DNA from: JABDPF01 sp037384065
GTDB taxonomy: Bacteria > Pseudomonadota > Gammaproteobacteria > Xanthomonadales > SZUA-36
Direction: 5' to 3'
Assembly (NCBI GenBank): GCA_037384065.1
Contig: JARROJ010000009.1
Location: forward strand, 1 to 57,162
Length of the DNA stretch: 57,162 nt
Shown: positions 39,427-48,540 of the stretch, one piece after another
Numbering within the stretch: the first letter of the stretch is position 1
Layout: every line of letters begins with the position of its first letter
Made by a program: the position numbers and the translations under genes
Notes under the pieces: generated by a model
Database searches by the model: none
The model's input: only the letters and a program-made list of their open reading frames with translations
What the model was told of the DNA's origin: nothing

Positions 39427-40404
39427 GTGGCGACCGCGACCGGCACCGACAGCCTGCGCCCGTTCGGTCGCTTCGACCGCTGGCTGCTGGACCGTCTGCG
39501 CCGCCGGCGGGGCGACACGTCCCTGCCCCTCGAACTCGAATACCGGCACGTTTACGTGCTGCCCACCCGGTTCGGTTTCTGGTTCGGATTCCTGTTGTTC
39601 CTGATGGTCGTGGGCGGTCTGAACTTCAACAACAACATGACCCTGGCCCTGGCGTTCCTGCTCGCCTCGATCGCGCTGCTGTCCACCCTGCTGGCGTACC
39701 GCAACCTGGTCGGAGTCAACCTCACCGCGATCCGCGCCCGTCCCGTATTCAGCGGCGAAGACGCGCGTTTCCGGGTGCTGTTGCGCAACCGGGAGGAACG
39801 TCGTCGTTACGCGATCGAGGGCGTTTCCGACGATGCGCGCGACTGCTGCGACCTCGCGCCGCAGGCGACCGGCCGTCTGTCGCTGGCGCAGCCGACGCTG
39901 CAGCGCGGCTGGATGCGGATGGAACCGTTTCGCCTCGAGACGCGGTTCCCGCTGGGCCTGTTCCGGGCCTGGGCGGTCGTCATTCCCGACGCCCGTTGCC
40001 TGGTGTGGCCGGAACCGGCGCATGACGCGCCGCCGCTGCCCCGGACCGGCCGGGGCGATTACGGCGCCGCGCATCGCGGCGAAGGCGAGGAATTCCACGG
40101 CCTGCGGGACTATCAGCCGGGTGATCCGCTGCGCCAGATCGCATGGCGCACCAGCGCACGCCACGAGAAGCTGTTCTCGCGGCAGATGGAATCGCCGAGC
40201 GAGGAGGCCTGCGAACTCAACTGGTACCTGATGCGCGGCCGCGATACCGAGCGCAAACTGTCGATCCTGACCGCCTGGGTGCTGTGGGCCGAACGTCGCC
40301 AGGTTCCCTACAGCCTGGAAATGCCCGGCGCGGCCCTGCCGGCCGATCTCGGCGAAGCGCACCGCGACGCCTGCCTTGAAATTCTCGCACTGCACGAACG
40401 ATGA
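39427..40404 (+). CDS. DUF58 membrane protein
   Basis: 325 aa with two membrane helices (about 49-68 and 70-90) and the DUF58 signature GEGEEFHGLRDYQPGDPLRQIAWRTSARHEKLFSR spread over about 218-255. GTG at 39427, 5 bp after the moxR stop. DUF58 proteins are von Willebrand-like partners of MoxR; exact role unknown. The stop overlaps the tgpA ATG (ATGA). Confidence 0.9.
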   Translation: MATATGTDSLRPFGRFDRWLLDRLRRRRGDTSLPLELEYRHVYVLPTRFGFWFGFLLFLMVVGGLNFNNNMTLALAFLLASIALLSTLLAYRNLVGVNLTAIRARPVFSGEDARFRVLLRNREERRRYAIEGVSDDARDCCDLAPQATGRLSLAQPTLQRGWMRMEPFRLETRFPLGLFRAWAVVIPDARCLVWPEPAHDAPPLPRTGRGDYGAAHRGEGEEFHGLRDYQPGDPLRQIAWRTSARHEKLFSRQMESPSEEACELNWYLMRGRDTERKLSILTAWVLWAERRQVPYSLEMPGAALPADLGEAHRDACLEILALHER

Positions 40405-42377
40405 CGCCGCTGCGCCCCAAGAGCATGGTCTGGGTGATCGCGACCTTCGCCGTCGCCCTGCTGCCGCAACTGCCCCGCATGCCGGCCGTGCTGATCGCGC
40501 TGACCCTGTCGCCCCTGGTCTGGCGCATCGGCGCCGAGTTGCGCGGATGGAAACCCCTGCCGGCGCTGCTGCGACACGGACTGACCGCCGCGGCGCTGCT
40601 CACGCTGTTCTTCTCCTATGGCAACCTGACCGGTCGCCGCGCGGCGGTCAGCCTGCTGGCCGTGATGCTGGCGCTGAAGCTGATCGAGTGCTACCGCATC
40701 CGCGACGCCCGCCTGGTGGTGAGTTTCAGCCTGTTCCTGGCCGCCACCCAGTTCCTGTTCGGGCAGGGCATCGGAATGCCCTTCTACGGGCTCGCCTGCA
40801 CCCTGCTGGCCCTGACGACGCTGGTGCGCCTGCAGCGCGACGAGGCCTGGGAAACGCTCGGCGCGCCGCCTCCGGTCAAGGCGTCGCTGGCCAGCGAACT
40901 CGGCTTCAGCCTGCGCCTGCTGGCCCTGGCAGTTCCGGCCGGGCTCGCATTTTTCCTGCTGTTTCCGCGGCTGGTCACGCCGCTCTGGGGCATCCCCGAA
41001 TCCACGCTGGATTCCCGCAGCGGCCTGTCGGATTCCATGAGCCCCGGCAGCATCCAGGACCTGTTCATGGACGACAGCCCGGCCTTTCGGGTGACCTTCG
41101 ACGGCGCTCGCCCCGATACGCGGCAACTGTACTGGCGCGGTCCGGTGTTGTGGCGCTTCGACGGGCGCAGCTGGGAGCAGAGTTTCTACAGCCGCAACCT
41201 CCTGGCGCCGGCGCTGCCCGAGGATTCCGGCGATGTGTTCCGCTACTCGGTCCAGATGGAGCCCAACGAGCGCAAGTGGCTGTTCGCGCTCGACTACCCG
41301 GTCGCCGCGCCACCCGATGCGAAGATCACGGTCGACTTTCAGGTGCTGCGCCGCGAACCCGTCACCCAATTGCTGCAGTACGACGCGGTGTCCAGGCCGG
41401 CATTCCGCGACAGCCCGGAACTGCCGGGCGAACTCCGCCGCCAGGCGCTGGAACTGCCGGATGAGCGCAATCCCCGCACCCGCGAACTGATGACCCGCTG
41501 GCGGGCGGAGACGCCGGACGACGCGGCGCTGGTCCGGCGCGTCCTGGCGTACTTCAACCGCGAACCGTTCCGCTACACGCTGAACCCGCCGTTGCTCGGC
41601 CAACACCCGGTGGACGACTTCCTGTTCGAGACGCGGGCCGGGTTCTGCGAGTTCTACGCTTCGAGCTTCGCCGTGATGATGCGCATGGCGGGCATCCCGG
41701 CGCGCGTGGTCACGGGGTACCAGGGCGGCTGGTACAGCGACCGCGGCGATTACCTGCTGGTGCGCCAGTCGGACGCACATGCCTGGGCCGAGGTCTGGTT
41801 GCCGGAGCAGGGCTGGGTGCGGCAGGACCCGACCTCCTGGGTGAACCCGGCGCGTATCGAGCGCGGCGCCCTCGACGCCGTCGATGCGCCACGCCACCTG
41901 CTCGACTTTCCGTGGCTGCGCGGCGTCAGGAACGACGTCGATATTCTTCAGCAGCGCTGGAACGACTGGGTCATCGAGTACGGGGCCGCCCGCCAGGCGC
42001 AGTTGCTGGCGCCGCTCGGCATCGACCGGCTGACGCCGGGCCGCCTGGTCACCCTGCTCGTGGTCGTGGTCGGGCTCGCCAGCCTGCTGGTGTTCCCGGC
42101 CGTGCTGCGCGTTCGGGGACCGGCCGAGAAAGACCCCCTGCGCCGGGACTGGCTGCGCTTCCTGAAGCGCCTCGAGCGGGCCGGCTTCAGCGCCCGGGCG
42201 TCCCAGGGCGCGCTGGAACTGGCCGAGTCGGCCGCGGCCGCCCTGCCCGACCAGGCGCCGGCCATCCGGCGGATCGGAGACCTGTACACGCGGTGCCGGT
42301 ATGCGCCCGAAGCACCCGATGGCAGCGCGCTTCGCGACGCCGTCCGGGCATTTCGTCCAAAGCGAAAACACGCTTGA
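40401..42377 (+). CDS. tgpA: TgpA-like membrane transglutaminase (DUF3488 + transglutaminase core)
   Basis: 658 aa. Several N-terminal membrane helices (DUF3488), a periplasmic transglutaminase-like domain with catalytic C416 (RAGFCEFYASS), H460 (DAHAWAEVW) and D476 (VRQDPT), then a helix at about 545-565 and a cytoplasmic tail (DUF4129-like). Pseudomonas TgpA is an essential protein with this build. Coupled to the DUF58 gene by ATGA. Confidence 0.92.
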   Translation: MTPLRPKSMVWVIATFAVALLPQLPRMPAVLIALTLSPLVWRIGAELRGWKPLPALLRHGLTAAALLTLFFSYGNLTGRRAAVSLLAVMLALKLIECYRIRDARLVVSFSLFLAATQFLFGQGIGMPFYGLACTLLALTTLVRLQRDEAWETLGAPPPVKASLASELGFSLRLLALAVPAGLAFFLLFPRLVTPLWGIPESTLDSRSGLSDSMSPGSIQDLFMDDSPAFRVTFDGARPDTRQLYWRGPVLWRFDGRSWEQSFYSRNLLAPALPEDSGDVFRYSVQMEPNERKWLFALDYPVAAPPDAKITVDFQVLRREPVTQLLQYDAVSRPAFRDSPELPGELRRQALELPDERNPRTRELMTRWRAETPDDAALVRRVLAYFNREPFRYTLNPPLLGQHPVDDFLFETRAGFCEFYASSFAVMMRMAGIPARVVTGYQGGWYSDRGDYLLVRQSDAHAWAEVWLPEQGWVRQDPTSWVNPARIERGALDAVDAPRHLLDFPWLRGVRNDVDILQQRWNDWVIEYGAARQAQLLAPLGIDRLTPGRLVTLLVVVVGLASLLVFPAVLRVRGPAEKDPLRRDWLRFLKRLERAGFSARASQGALELAESAAAALPDQAPAIRRIGDLYTRCRYAPEAPDGSALRDAVRAFRPKRKHA

Positions 42378-42437
42378 TGTAAGATATTCGGTGTGAATTG
42401 CGGTCTTACTCTTTGAGGCCCCAACGAGGAAACCGAG

Positions 42438-43052
42438 ATGCGTTTTTTGCTGATTCCATTAATGGCTCTGTCCCTGGCCGCCTGCACCACGGTGCCGGAG
42501 CAGTTGCAGGGCGAATTTCCGGACCTTGCGCCGACCGAGGTCGGCCCCGGCGTTTTCGGCACCCGGGTGCGCTGGGGCGGCGTGATCGTTGGCCGCCAGC
42601 ACGAGGACGGCACGACCTGCCTCGAAATCCTGGGGCGTGAACTCGACAAGTACCTGCGCCCCGAAAACGAGGACTACAGCCCCGGGCGCTACATCGCCTG
42701 CAAGCCGGGCTTCCAGGATCCGGCCGTGTTCGCCGAGGGTCGCGAGGTGACCACCATCGGCCAGATCCGGAACATCCGCGTGCGCGAACTCGACGGCTTC
42801 CGCTACAGCTACCCGGTACTGGACACCGACAGCCTGGTGCTGTGGGAGAAACGCCGCAAGGTCGTGGTCTACCGCGGTTTCCACGATCCGTTCTATTACC
42901 GCTACCCCTGGGGTTACCCCTACTGGGGCTGGGGCTACCCGCGTCCGTTCCCGCACAGCAGTTCGACCTACGCGGAAGAGCGCAGCCTGCTGCCGGATCC
43001 GTCCGTCATCGAGTCCGGCGAAAGCGCGGTGAAGCCCGGGGACAAGGATTGA
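42438..43052 (+). CDS. Slp-family outer membrane lipoprotein
   Basis: 204 aa lipoprotein: lipobox LAAC (Cys16), then the Slp domain with VRWGGVIVGRQHEDGTTCLEI, LDKYLRPENEDYSPGRYIA and GREVTTIGQI. E. coli Slp is starvation/stationary-phase induced. The C-terminal half has an aromatic stretch YRYPWGYPYWGWGYP. A GAGGA ribosome site precedes the ATG. Confidence 0.9.
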   Translation: MRFLLIPLMALSLAACTTVPEQLQGEFPDLAPTEVGPGVFGTRVRWGGVIVGRQHEDGTTCLEILGRELDKYLRPENEDYSPGRYIACKPGFQDPAVFAEGREVTTIGQIRNIRVRELDGFRYSYPVLDTDSLVLWEKRRKVVVYRGFHDPFYYRYPWGYPYWGWGYPRPFPHSSSTYAEERSLLPDPSVIESGESAVKPGDKD

Positions 43053-43092
43053 GGGTCCGCCGGCGCAGGCAGGCCGCACGGCGCCGTGCACG

Positions 43093-43644
43093 GTGACCTG
43101 GGCCCTCGCGCTTCCCTGTATCGCGGTCCTGCTGTGGGCCATCTGGACGTATAACGTTCTCGTCAGGCTGCGCAACCAGGTCGCCGAGGCCTGGGCCGGA
43201 ATCGACGTTCAGTTGCAGCGCCGTTACGATCTCGTGCCGAACCTGGTCGCCACGGTGAAAGGCTACGCGCGCCACGAATCCGGCGTGCTCGAACGCGTCA
43301 CGGAATTGCGCGGCCACCCGGAGCTGGGCGTCACCGAGCGCGCCGACCGGGAGACCGGGCTGTCGCGGTCGATCGGCCGGCTGTTCGCACTGGCCGAGGA
43401 TTACCCGGATCTCAAGGCCAGCAAGGGCTTTGCGCAACTGCACCGCAGCCTGGTCGAAATCGAGGAGAACCTGCAATTCGCCCGCCGGTACTACAACGGC
43501 AGCGTGCGGGACAACAACAACCGGGTCGAGGGCTTTCCGTCGCTGATCATCGCGCGACTGTTCGGTTTCCGTTCCGCGGCCTTCTTCGAGATCGAACTGG
43601 CCAGCCAGCGGATTCCGCCCACGGTCCGTTTCGAGCCGGCATGA
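43093..43644 (+). CDS. LemA family protein
   Basis: 183 aa. One N-terminal membrane helix followed by a helical domain with LRNQVAEAWAGIDVQLQRRYDLVPNLVATVKGY and the C-terminal FARRYYNGSVRDNNNRVEGFPS typical of LemA. Function unknown. GTG start at 43093; its stop overlaps the DUF2207 ATG. LemA with DUF2207 is a common pair in bacteria. Confidence 0.92.
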   Translation: MTWALALPCIAVLLWAIWTYNVLVRLRNQVAEAWAGIDVQLQRRYDLVPNLVATVKGYARHESGVLERVTELRGHPELGVTERADRETGLSRSIGRLFALAEDYPDLKASKGFAQLHRSLVEIEENLQFARRYYNGSVRDNNNRVEGFPSLIIARLFGFRSAAFFEIELASQRIPPTVRFEPA

Positions 43645-45350
43645 TGCATCGCCTGCTGGCTGTGCTGTGCGCGGTGCTCGTCAGCGCCGCCGTGCAGGCC
43701 GATGAGCGCATCCTCGACTACCGGTCGGAGATTCGCGTGCAGCCCGACGGCGTGCTGGAGGTCACCGAAACCCTGCGGGTCCGCGCCGAGGGCAAGGAAA
43801 TCCGGCGCGGGATCTACCGGGACTTTCCAACCCGTTACCGGGACCGCTATGGCAACCGCGTCGTGGTCGCTTTCACGCCGGTCTCGGTGCGGCGCAACGG
43901 CGGCAGTGAACCCTGGCATACCGAGCGCCGCGCCAACGGGGTTCGAATCTACGCCGGCAGCGCCAATCGCCTCATCGAACCGGGAATCCACACCTACGAA
44001 TTCGTGTTCCTGACGAACCGCCAACTGGGTTTTTTCGATCAGTACGACGAGCTGTATTTCAACGTCGTGGGCACCGGTTGGGTATTTCCGATCGACCGGG
44101 TGAGCGCGCGGGTCATCCTGCCGTTCGAGCCCGCGCCGAACGAACTGGCCACGGACAGCTTCCTCGGCGCCTACGGCTCGAACCGTGAAGCGCGCGCCGA
44201 GTGGGTCCTCGATGGCGGAGCACTGCTGTTGCGCAGCGAGGCAACGCTCGCGCCTCGCGAAGGCTTTACGATTTCGCTGCGCTGGCCCAAGGGATACATC
44301 GAGGAGCCGGGCGCGGCGCAGCGGGCGCAATGGTTTTTCCAGGACAACGGCGGCGCCCTCGTGCTGCTCGGCGCGCTGCTGCTCGTGCTGGGCTGGTACG
44401 TCTGGGCCTGGCGCGAGGTCGGTCGCGACCCCGAGAAAGGCGTCATCATTCCCCGCTACCGGCCGCCGGAAGGCCTGTCGCCGGCCGCGTGTCATTACGT
44501 CCGCTCGATGGCCTTCGGCAAGGAGGCCTTCACCGCCGCGCTGGTCAGCCTGGCGGTCAAGCGGCGCCTGACGATCGAAGAGGAATCGAAAAAGGAATTC
44601 GTCCTGGAGCGTCTGCCCGATCCGGACGACGCGCCTGCGTTGTCCCGCGGCGAACGCGCCGTGCTGCAGAAACTGCTGCCGGCGCCGGGCACCCGCATCG
44701 CGATGGAGAACGCGAACCACGCGACCTTCCAGGCGGCGCGGAGTGCGCTGAAAAAGGCGCTGAAGGCGGAGTACCTGGGCCGGATGTTTCACCTCAACCG
44801 CGTCTACCTGCTGCCGGCCGTGCTGGTCACGATCGGTGCGGCGGTCGGCGCCATGTTCCTCTACACCAGCCCGATCGTCTGGGTCGCCTACGCCGTCCTG
44901 AGCCTCGGGCTGCATGCCGTTTTCCTGTACCTGATGCGGGCGCCGACGCCGGCCGGCCGCGGCGTCATGGATGAAATCGAGGGCTTTCGCATGTATCTCG
45001 GCACGGCCGAACGGGACCGGCTCGACCGCATGCGCTCGCCGGAACTCACACCGGAGGTGTTCGAGGCCTTTCTGCCCTACGCCTACGCGCTGGAGGTCGA
45101 AAACGACTGGTGCAACCGGTTCGCCCGCGAAATGCCGCGCGAAGCCCGCGACGCCCGCGGCTATCATCCCGCATGGTACAGCGGCCACCTGCACGGCCTC
45201 GGCGCCGTGCATCACCTGGGCAGCGGTTTCAGCAGTTCCTTCAGCGGCGCGATCGCGTCCGCCTCGACACCGCCGGGCTCCTCGTCGGGTGCGGGCGGCG
45301 GCGGATTCTCCGGCGGGGGCGGCGGCGGTGGTGGCGGCGGCGGCTGGTAG
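43641..45350 (+). CDS. DUF2207 membrane protein with glycine-rich tail
   Basis: 569 aa. Signal peptide (about 1-20, ending AVQA), an extracytoplasmic DUF2207 domain (LDYRSEIRVQPDGVLEVTETL, EIRRGIYRDFPTRY), a membrane helix at about 232-253, a cytoplasmic segment and two more helices near 385-430. The C-terminus is a serine- then glycine-rich tail ending in an 11-glycine run before Trp, encoded by a GGC/GGT simple repeat at about 45294-45347; such tails are common in this family. Coupled to lemA by ATGA. Confidence 0.9.
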   Translation: MMHRLLAVLCAVLVSAAVQADERILDYRSEIRVQPDGVLEVTETLRVRAEGKEIRRGIYRDFPTRYRDRYGNRVVVAFTPVSVRRNGGSEPWHTERRANGVRIYAGSANRLIEPGIHTYEFVFLTNRQLGFFDQYDELYFNVVGTGWVFPIDRVSARVILPFEPAPNELATDSFLGAYGSNREARAEWVLDGGALLLRSEATLAPREGFTISLRWPKGYIEEPGAAQRAQWFFQDNGGALVLLGALLLVLGWYVWAWREVGRDPEKGVIIPRYRPPEGLSPAACHYVRSMAFGKEAFTAALVSLAVKRRLTIEEESKKEFVLERLPDPDDAPALSRGERAVLQKLLPAPGTRIAMENANHATFQAARSALKKALKAEYLGRMFHLNRVYLLPAVLVTIGAAVGAMFLYTSPIVWVAYAVLSLGLHAVFLYLMRAPTPAGRGVMDEIEGFRMYLGTAERDRLDRMRSPELTPEVFEAFLPYAYALEVENDWCNRFAREMPREARDARGYHPAWYSGHLHGLGAVHHLGSGFSSSFSGAIASASTPPGSSSGAGGGGFSGGGGGGGGGGGW

Positions 45351-45363
45351 ACGGGCCGTTGCA

Positions 45364-45378
45364 CGACCCTGCGGGTCG
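45364..45378. terminator. Hairpin between convergent DUF2207 and TPR genes
   Basis: CGACCC-TGC-GGGTCG, a perfect 6-bp stem in the 48-bp gap between two converging genes. No T-run, so it is only a candidate. Confidence 0.3.
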
Positions 45379-45398
45379 GTCGCCGGCCCGGACGCGGG

Positions 45399-46955
45399 CT
45401 AGTCCGAGAACGACTCCAGTATCTCCGCGAAGCGCGGGTGATCGCGTACGGCGTCCAGGTCGGAATCGTGCAGCAACCACTCACGGTTCAGGTTACCGAC
45501 GCGAAAGCGGCAGTTCTCAAGGCAGTCGATGGATTTCTCGGCGTCCCCGGCCAGCGCGTACAGGCAGGCCGCGTTGTAGTGCACGATGGAGTCCGTCGGC
45601 GCCTTGCGCATCGACTCCTCCATCCACTCGATCGCCTCGTCCTTGCGGCCCAGGCGCAACAGGGCGAAGGCGCCCATGTTCAGCGCGCGATTGTCGTCCG
45701 GGTTGAGTTCCAGCACGGCCCGCGCGCGCTCGATGCCCTTGCGGGCCGCCGCCATCTCGCGTTCGGAATCCCCCGCGCTGTGGTACAGCTGCGGCAGCAG
45801 CAGCACGCTCTGGTAGTCTTCCGGCCGGACCTCGGCGGCGCGCTCGAACAGGGTCCGCGCGCGCTCCAGGTCGCCCTCGTGAACCTTGCTGCGGCCGAAG
45901 AAGTACAGGGCCTCGTAGCTGTCCGGGTTCAGTTCCAGCGCCTGTTCGAATTCCGCGCTCGCGGCGTCGTAGTCCTGCACCATGCAGTGGGCGATGCCGG
46001 CGGCGATGTGCGATTCCGGCCATTCCGGAGCCAGTTCGAGCGCCCGTTTGCTGGTGCGCAGCGCCTCGTCGCGGTTGACGTTCGAAGCGTTGAAATACAT
46101 GTGCTCGAAACCGTAGGTGTACGCCAGCCCCGCCCAGGCGCGGCCGAAACCGGGCTCCGCCTCGATCGCCCGCTCGAACATCTGCCGGGCGTAGACGGTG
46201 TCCTCGATGTTGTGCCGGGCGAAGTAGCTCAGGCCGCGCAGGAAATAGTCGTAGGCCTTCGGCGTGACCTGCTGGTCGCCGAGCCCGGACTGTTCGAGGG
46301 TTACGCTCAGGGCGTCGGCGATCGAGGCCGCGATTTCTTCCTGGATTCTGAAAATATCCTCGAGACCGCGGTCGTACTGGCGCGACCACAGGTGGTAACC
46401 GTCCGCCGTCTTGACCAGCTGCGCGGTGATGCGCAGGCGGTCGCCGGACTTGCGCACGCTGCCTTCCAGCACGTTCTGCACGTTCAGTCGCTCACCGATC
46501 TCCGCGACGCCGGCGTCCTGGTGCCGGCGGCTGAACTGGAAGGTCGTTACCCGGGAGGCGACGTGCAGCCCCGGAATCTTGCACAGCGCGTTCAGGATTT
46601 CCTCGGCGATGCCCTCGCAGAAGTAGCCCTGGTCGCCATGCTCGCTCATGTCCTCGAACGGCAACACGGCGATGGACGGCGCGCTGCTCGCGGCGACGGA
46701 TGCCGCGGATACTTCGCGGCGAATCCCTTCCGGGGTGAGTTCATACGCCCAGGCCAGCACCAGCGCGATGGGAAAACCGAGCACCACCAGCACGATCAGC
46801 AGCGCCAGCGACCATTCCGGCAGGATCAGCGCCTCGAACGTCACTTCGCCGATCTGCAGGACGACCCAGCCGACCAGAATATAGACGACGGCGACCCGGA
46901 TGACCTTGCGCTCCCGGAGCCGGGCGTAGAAGCTTTTGGCGGGCTTTTCGCTCAT
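45399..46955 (-). CDS. Membrane TPR protein with FlgO/TolB-like domain
   Basis: 518 aa. Two membrane helices (about 18-38 and 48-72) follow a basic N-terminus. Residues about 93-215 form the FlgO-like domain (SIAVLPFEDMSEHGDQGYFCEGIAEEI..., LEGSVRKSGDRLRITAQLV), followed by about seven TPR repeats. Such proteins often replace the catalytic part of adenylate-cyclase-like or protein-kinase-like regulators; no catalytic domain is present here. Role unknown; possibly signalling or a scaffold. Divergent from lexA. Confidence 0.85.
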   Translation of the reverse strand: MSEKPAKSFYARLRERKVIRVAVVYILVGWVVLQIGEVTFEALILPEWSLALLIVLVVLGFPIALVLAWAYELTPEGIRREVSAASVAASSAPSIAVLPFEDMSEHGDQGYFCEGIAEEILNALCKIPGLHVASRVTTFQFSRRHQDAGVAEIGERLNVQNVLEGSVRKSGDRLRITAQLVKTADGYHLWSRQYDRGLEDIFRIQEEIAASIADALSVTLEQSGLGDQQVTPKAYDYFLRGLSYFARHNIEDTVYARQMFERAIEAEPGFGRAWAGLAYTYGFEHMYFNASNVNRDEALRTSKRALELAPEWPESHIAAGIAHCMVQDYDAASAEFEQALELNPDSYEALYFFGRSKVHEGDLERARTLFERAAEVRPEDYQSVLLLPQLYHSAGDSEREMAAARKGIERARAVLELNPDDNRALNMGAFALLRLGRKDEAIEWMEESMRKAPTDSIVHYNAACLYALAGDAEKSIDCLENCRFRVGNLNREWLLHDSDLDAVRDHPRFAEILESFSD

Positions 46956-47001
46956 GGGTTTGTCCTGAATTCAGTTTAGCAGAGGCGCATCGGCCCGGCA
47001 G

Positions 47002-47035
47002 TTGCCATAAGTCCTGTTACTGTATATATTTACAG
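47002..47035 (+). promoter_or_regulatory. lexA promoter with LexA (SOS) box
   Basis: TTGCCA (47002-47007) and TATATT (47025-47030), 17 bp apart, each 5 of 6 to consensus. The LexA operator CTGTATATATTTACAG (47020-47035) covers the -10 element, so LexA should repress its own gene and the imu genes behind it. GGAGG (47047-47051) lies 5 bp before the ATG. Confidence 0.92.
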
Positions 47036-47056
47036 TTAAATGGACCGGAGGCTCCG

Positions 47057-47695
47057 ATGAGCGAAAAACCGCTGACGCAACGCCAGAAGCAAATTCTTCA
47101 GTTTATATCCCAATTCATTGAAAAAAATAAGTTTCCGCCTACACGATCCGAGCTTTCAAAGCACTTCGGCTTCAAATCGCCCAATGCCGCGGAAGCCCAC
47201 CTGCGGGCCCTGGAGAAGAAAGCCGTGATCGGGATCGAACGCGGCGTTTCGCGCGGCATCACGCTGCTGCCGCTGGCCATGGACGAACTGCCGCCCGGTG
47301 GCGATGGCGTGCCCCTGCCGCTGGTCGGCCGGGTGGCCGCCGGCCGCCCGCTGCTGGCGCAGGAGAACATCGAGGACGAGTACCGCGTCGATCCCGGCCT
47401 GTTTTCGCGCCGGCCGCACTACCTGCTGCGCGTGGCCGGCATGAGCATGAAGGACGCCGGCATCCTGGACGGCGACCTGCTGGCGGTGCACCGCACACCG
47501 GAAGCGCTCAACGGCCAGATCGTGGTCGCCCGCCTCGACGACGAGGTCACCGTCAAGCGTTTTCGCCGCGACGGAAACCAGGTCGCCCTGCTGCCGGAAA
47601 ACGACGACTTCGAACCGATCACGGTCGACCTGCAGCGCCAGGACCTGGTGATCGAGGGGCTCGGTGTGGGCGTGATCCGCACCCTGCTCCGCTAG
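47057..47695 (+). CDS. lexA: SOS repressor LexA
   Basis: 212 aa. N-terminal winged helix (about 1-70) and C-terminal S24 self-cleavage domain. The cleavage site is A95-G96 in VGRVAAGRPLL, with S130 (VAGMSM) and K167 (EVTVKRF) as the Ser-Lys pair. DNA damage and RecA trigger self-cleavage. The 5' part of the gene (about 47093-47165) is AT-rich compared with the rest. First gene of lexA-imuA-imuB. Confidence 0.97.
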   Translation: MSEKPLTQRQKQILQFISQFIEKNKFPPTRSELSKHFGFKSPNAAEAHLRALEKKAVIGIERGVSRGITLLPLAMDELPPGGDGVPLPLVGRVAAGRPLLAQENIEDEYRVDPGLFSRRPHYLLRVAGMSMKDAGILDGDLLAVHRTPEALNGQIVVARLDDEVTVKRFRRDGNQVALLPENDDFEPITVDLQRQDLVIEGLGVGVIRTLLR

Positions 47696-47736
47696 CCCCT
47701 CGCCCCGGTCAACCGCGACACTGCCGGCACGAAGCC

Positions 47737-48540
47737 ATGCGGACCGACGCCATCGAGACCCTGCTCGACGCGATGCCCGAGTTGTGGAAGGGCCGGCGCC
47801 CGAACGGCGCGCGGCGCACGCTGCCGAGCGGGCATGCGCGGCTGGACGAGCGCCTGCCCGGCGGCGGCTGGCCCATCGGCGCGCTGACCGAGATCATCAC
47901 CGCGCGCCCGGGGCTCGGCGAACTCAGCCTGCTGCTGCCGGCCCTGGCGCAACTGGGCGCGGACGGCCAGTGGGTGATGCTGGTCGACCCGCCATGGATT
48001 CCCTACCCGCCCGCGCTGCGCGCTCACGGCCTGGCCCTCGAACGGGTGCTGCTGGTGCGCACCGGGGACGCCTCATCCGCGCTCTGGGCCTGTGAGCAGG
48101 CGCTGCGCAACGGCCGCGGCGGCGCGGTGCTGGCCTGGCCGCAGGCGATCCGCTTTCCGCGCCTGCGGCGCCTGCAGCTGGCCGCCCGGGAACAGGGCAA
48201 GCTGGGGGTCGTGTTCCGCCCCGAACCGGCCCTGGGCGAAACCTCGCCGGCCGCCCTGCGCCTGCACCTGGAACACGGCGCGGCCGGCGCCACCCGGGTG
48301 CGGGTCGTCAAGTGCCGCGGCAGCCATCCACCCGCCCCGGTCGAACTCCGTTTCTCAGCTTATGCGAACACCGTCCCTCATCCTTGCGGCCATGCGCCAC
48401 AACCGCTCCTCCGCCGAACCCTGCTGGCTGGCGATCCGCCTGCCGCACCTCGTGCTGGACCTGCACACCCGCGGTCAGCGCGAGCGACGGATTCCCGTCG
48501 CGGTCAGCGACGTCGTGCAACGCCGCGAACGGATCATTGA
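47737..48540 (+). CDS. imuA: Translesion synthesis accessory protein ImuA
   Basis: RecA-like SOS protein that works with ImuB and DnaE2. 267 aa as read; the recognisable part (LPSGHARLDERLPGGGWPIGALTEIIT to VVKCRGSHPPAPVEL) ends at about residue 206, near the usual family length. The last 60 residues are Arg/Pro-rich and lie over the 5' part of imuB, so the original stop was probably lost or a frameshift is present. It starts 41 bp after lexA and should be expressed from the lexA SOS promoter. Confidence 0.88.
   Translation: MRTDAIETLLDAMPELWKGRRPNGARRTLPSGHARLDERLPGGGWPIGALTEIITARPGLGELSLLLPALAQLGADGQWVMLVDPPWIPYPPALRAHGLALERVLLVRTGDASSALWACEQALRNGRGGAVLAWPQAIRFPRLRRLQLAAREQGKLGVVFRPEPALGETSPAALRLHLEHGAAGATRVRVVKCRGSHPPAPVELRFSAYANTVPHPCGHAPQPLLRRTLLAGDPPAAPRAGPAHPRSARATDSRRGQRRRATPRTDH

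Noticed and set aside
45294..45347. GGC/GGT repeat as a possible phase-variation tract
   Set aside because: It encodes the glycine tail common in DUF2207 proteins, and the tract is mixed codons rather than a pure repeat.
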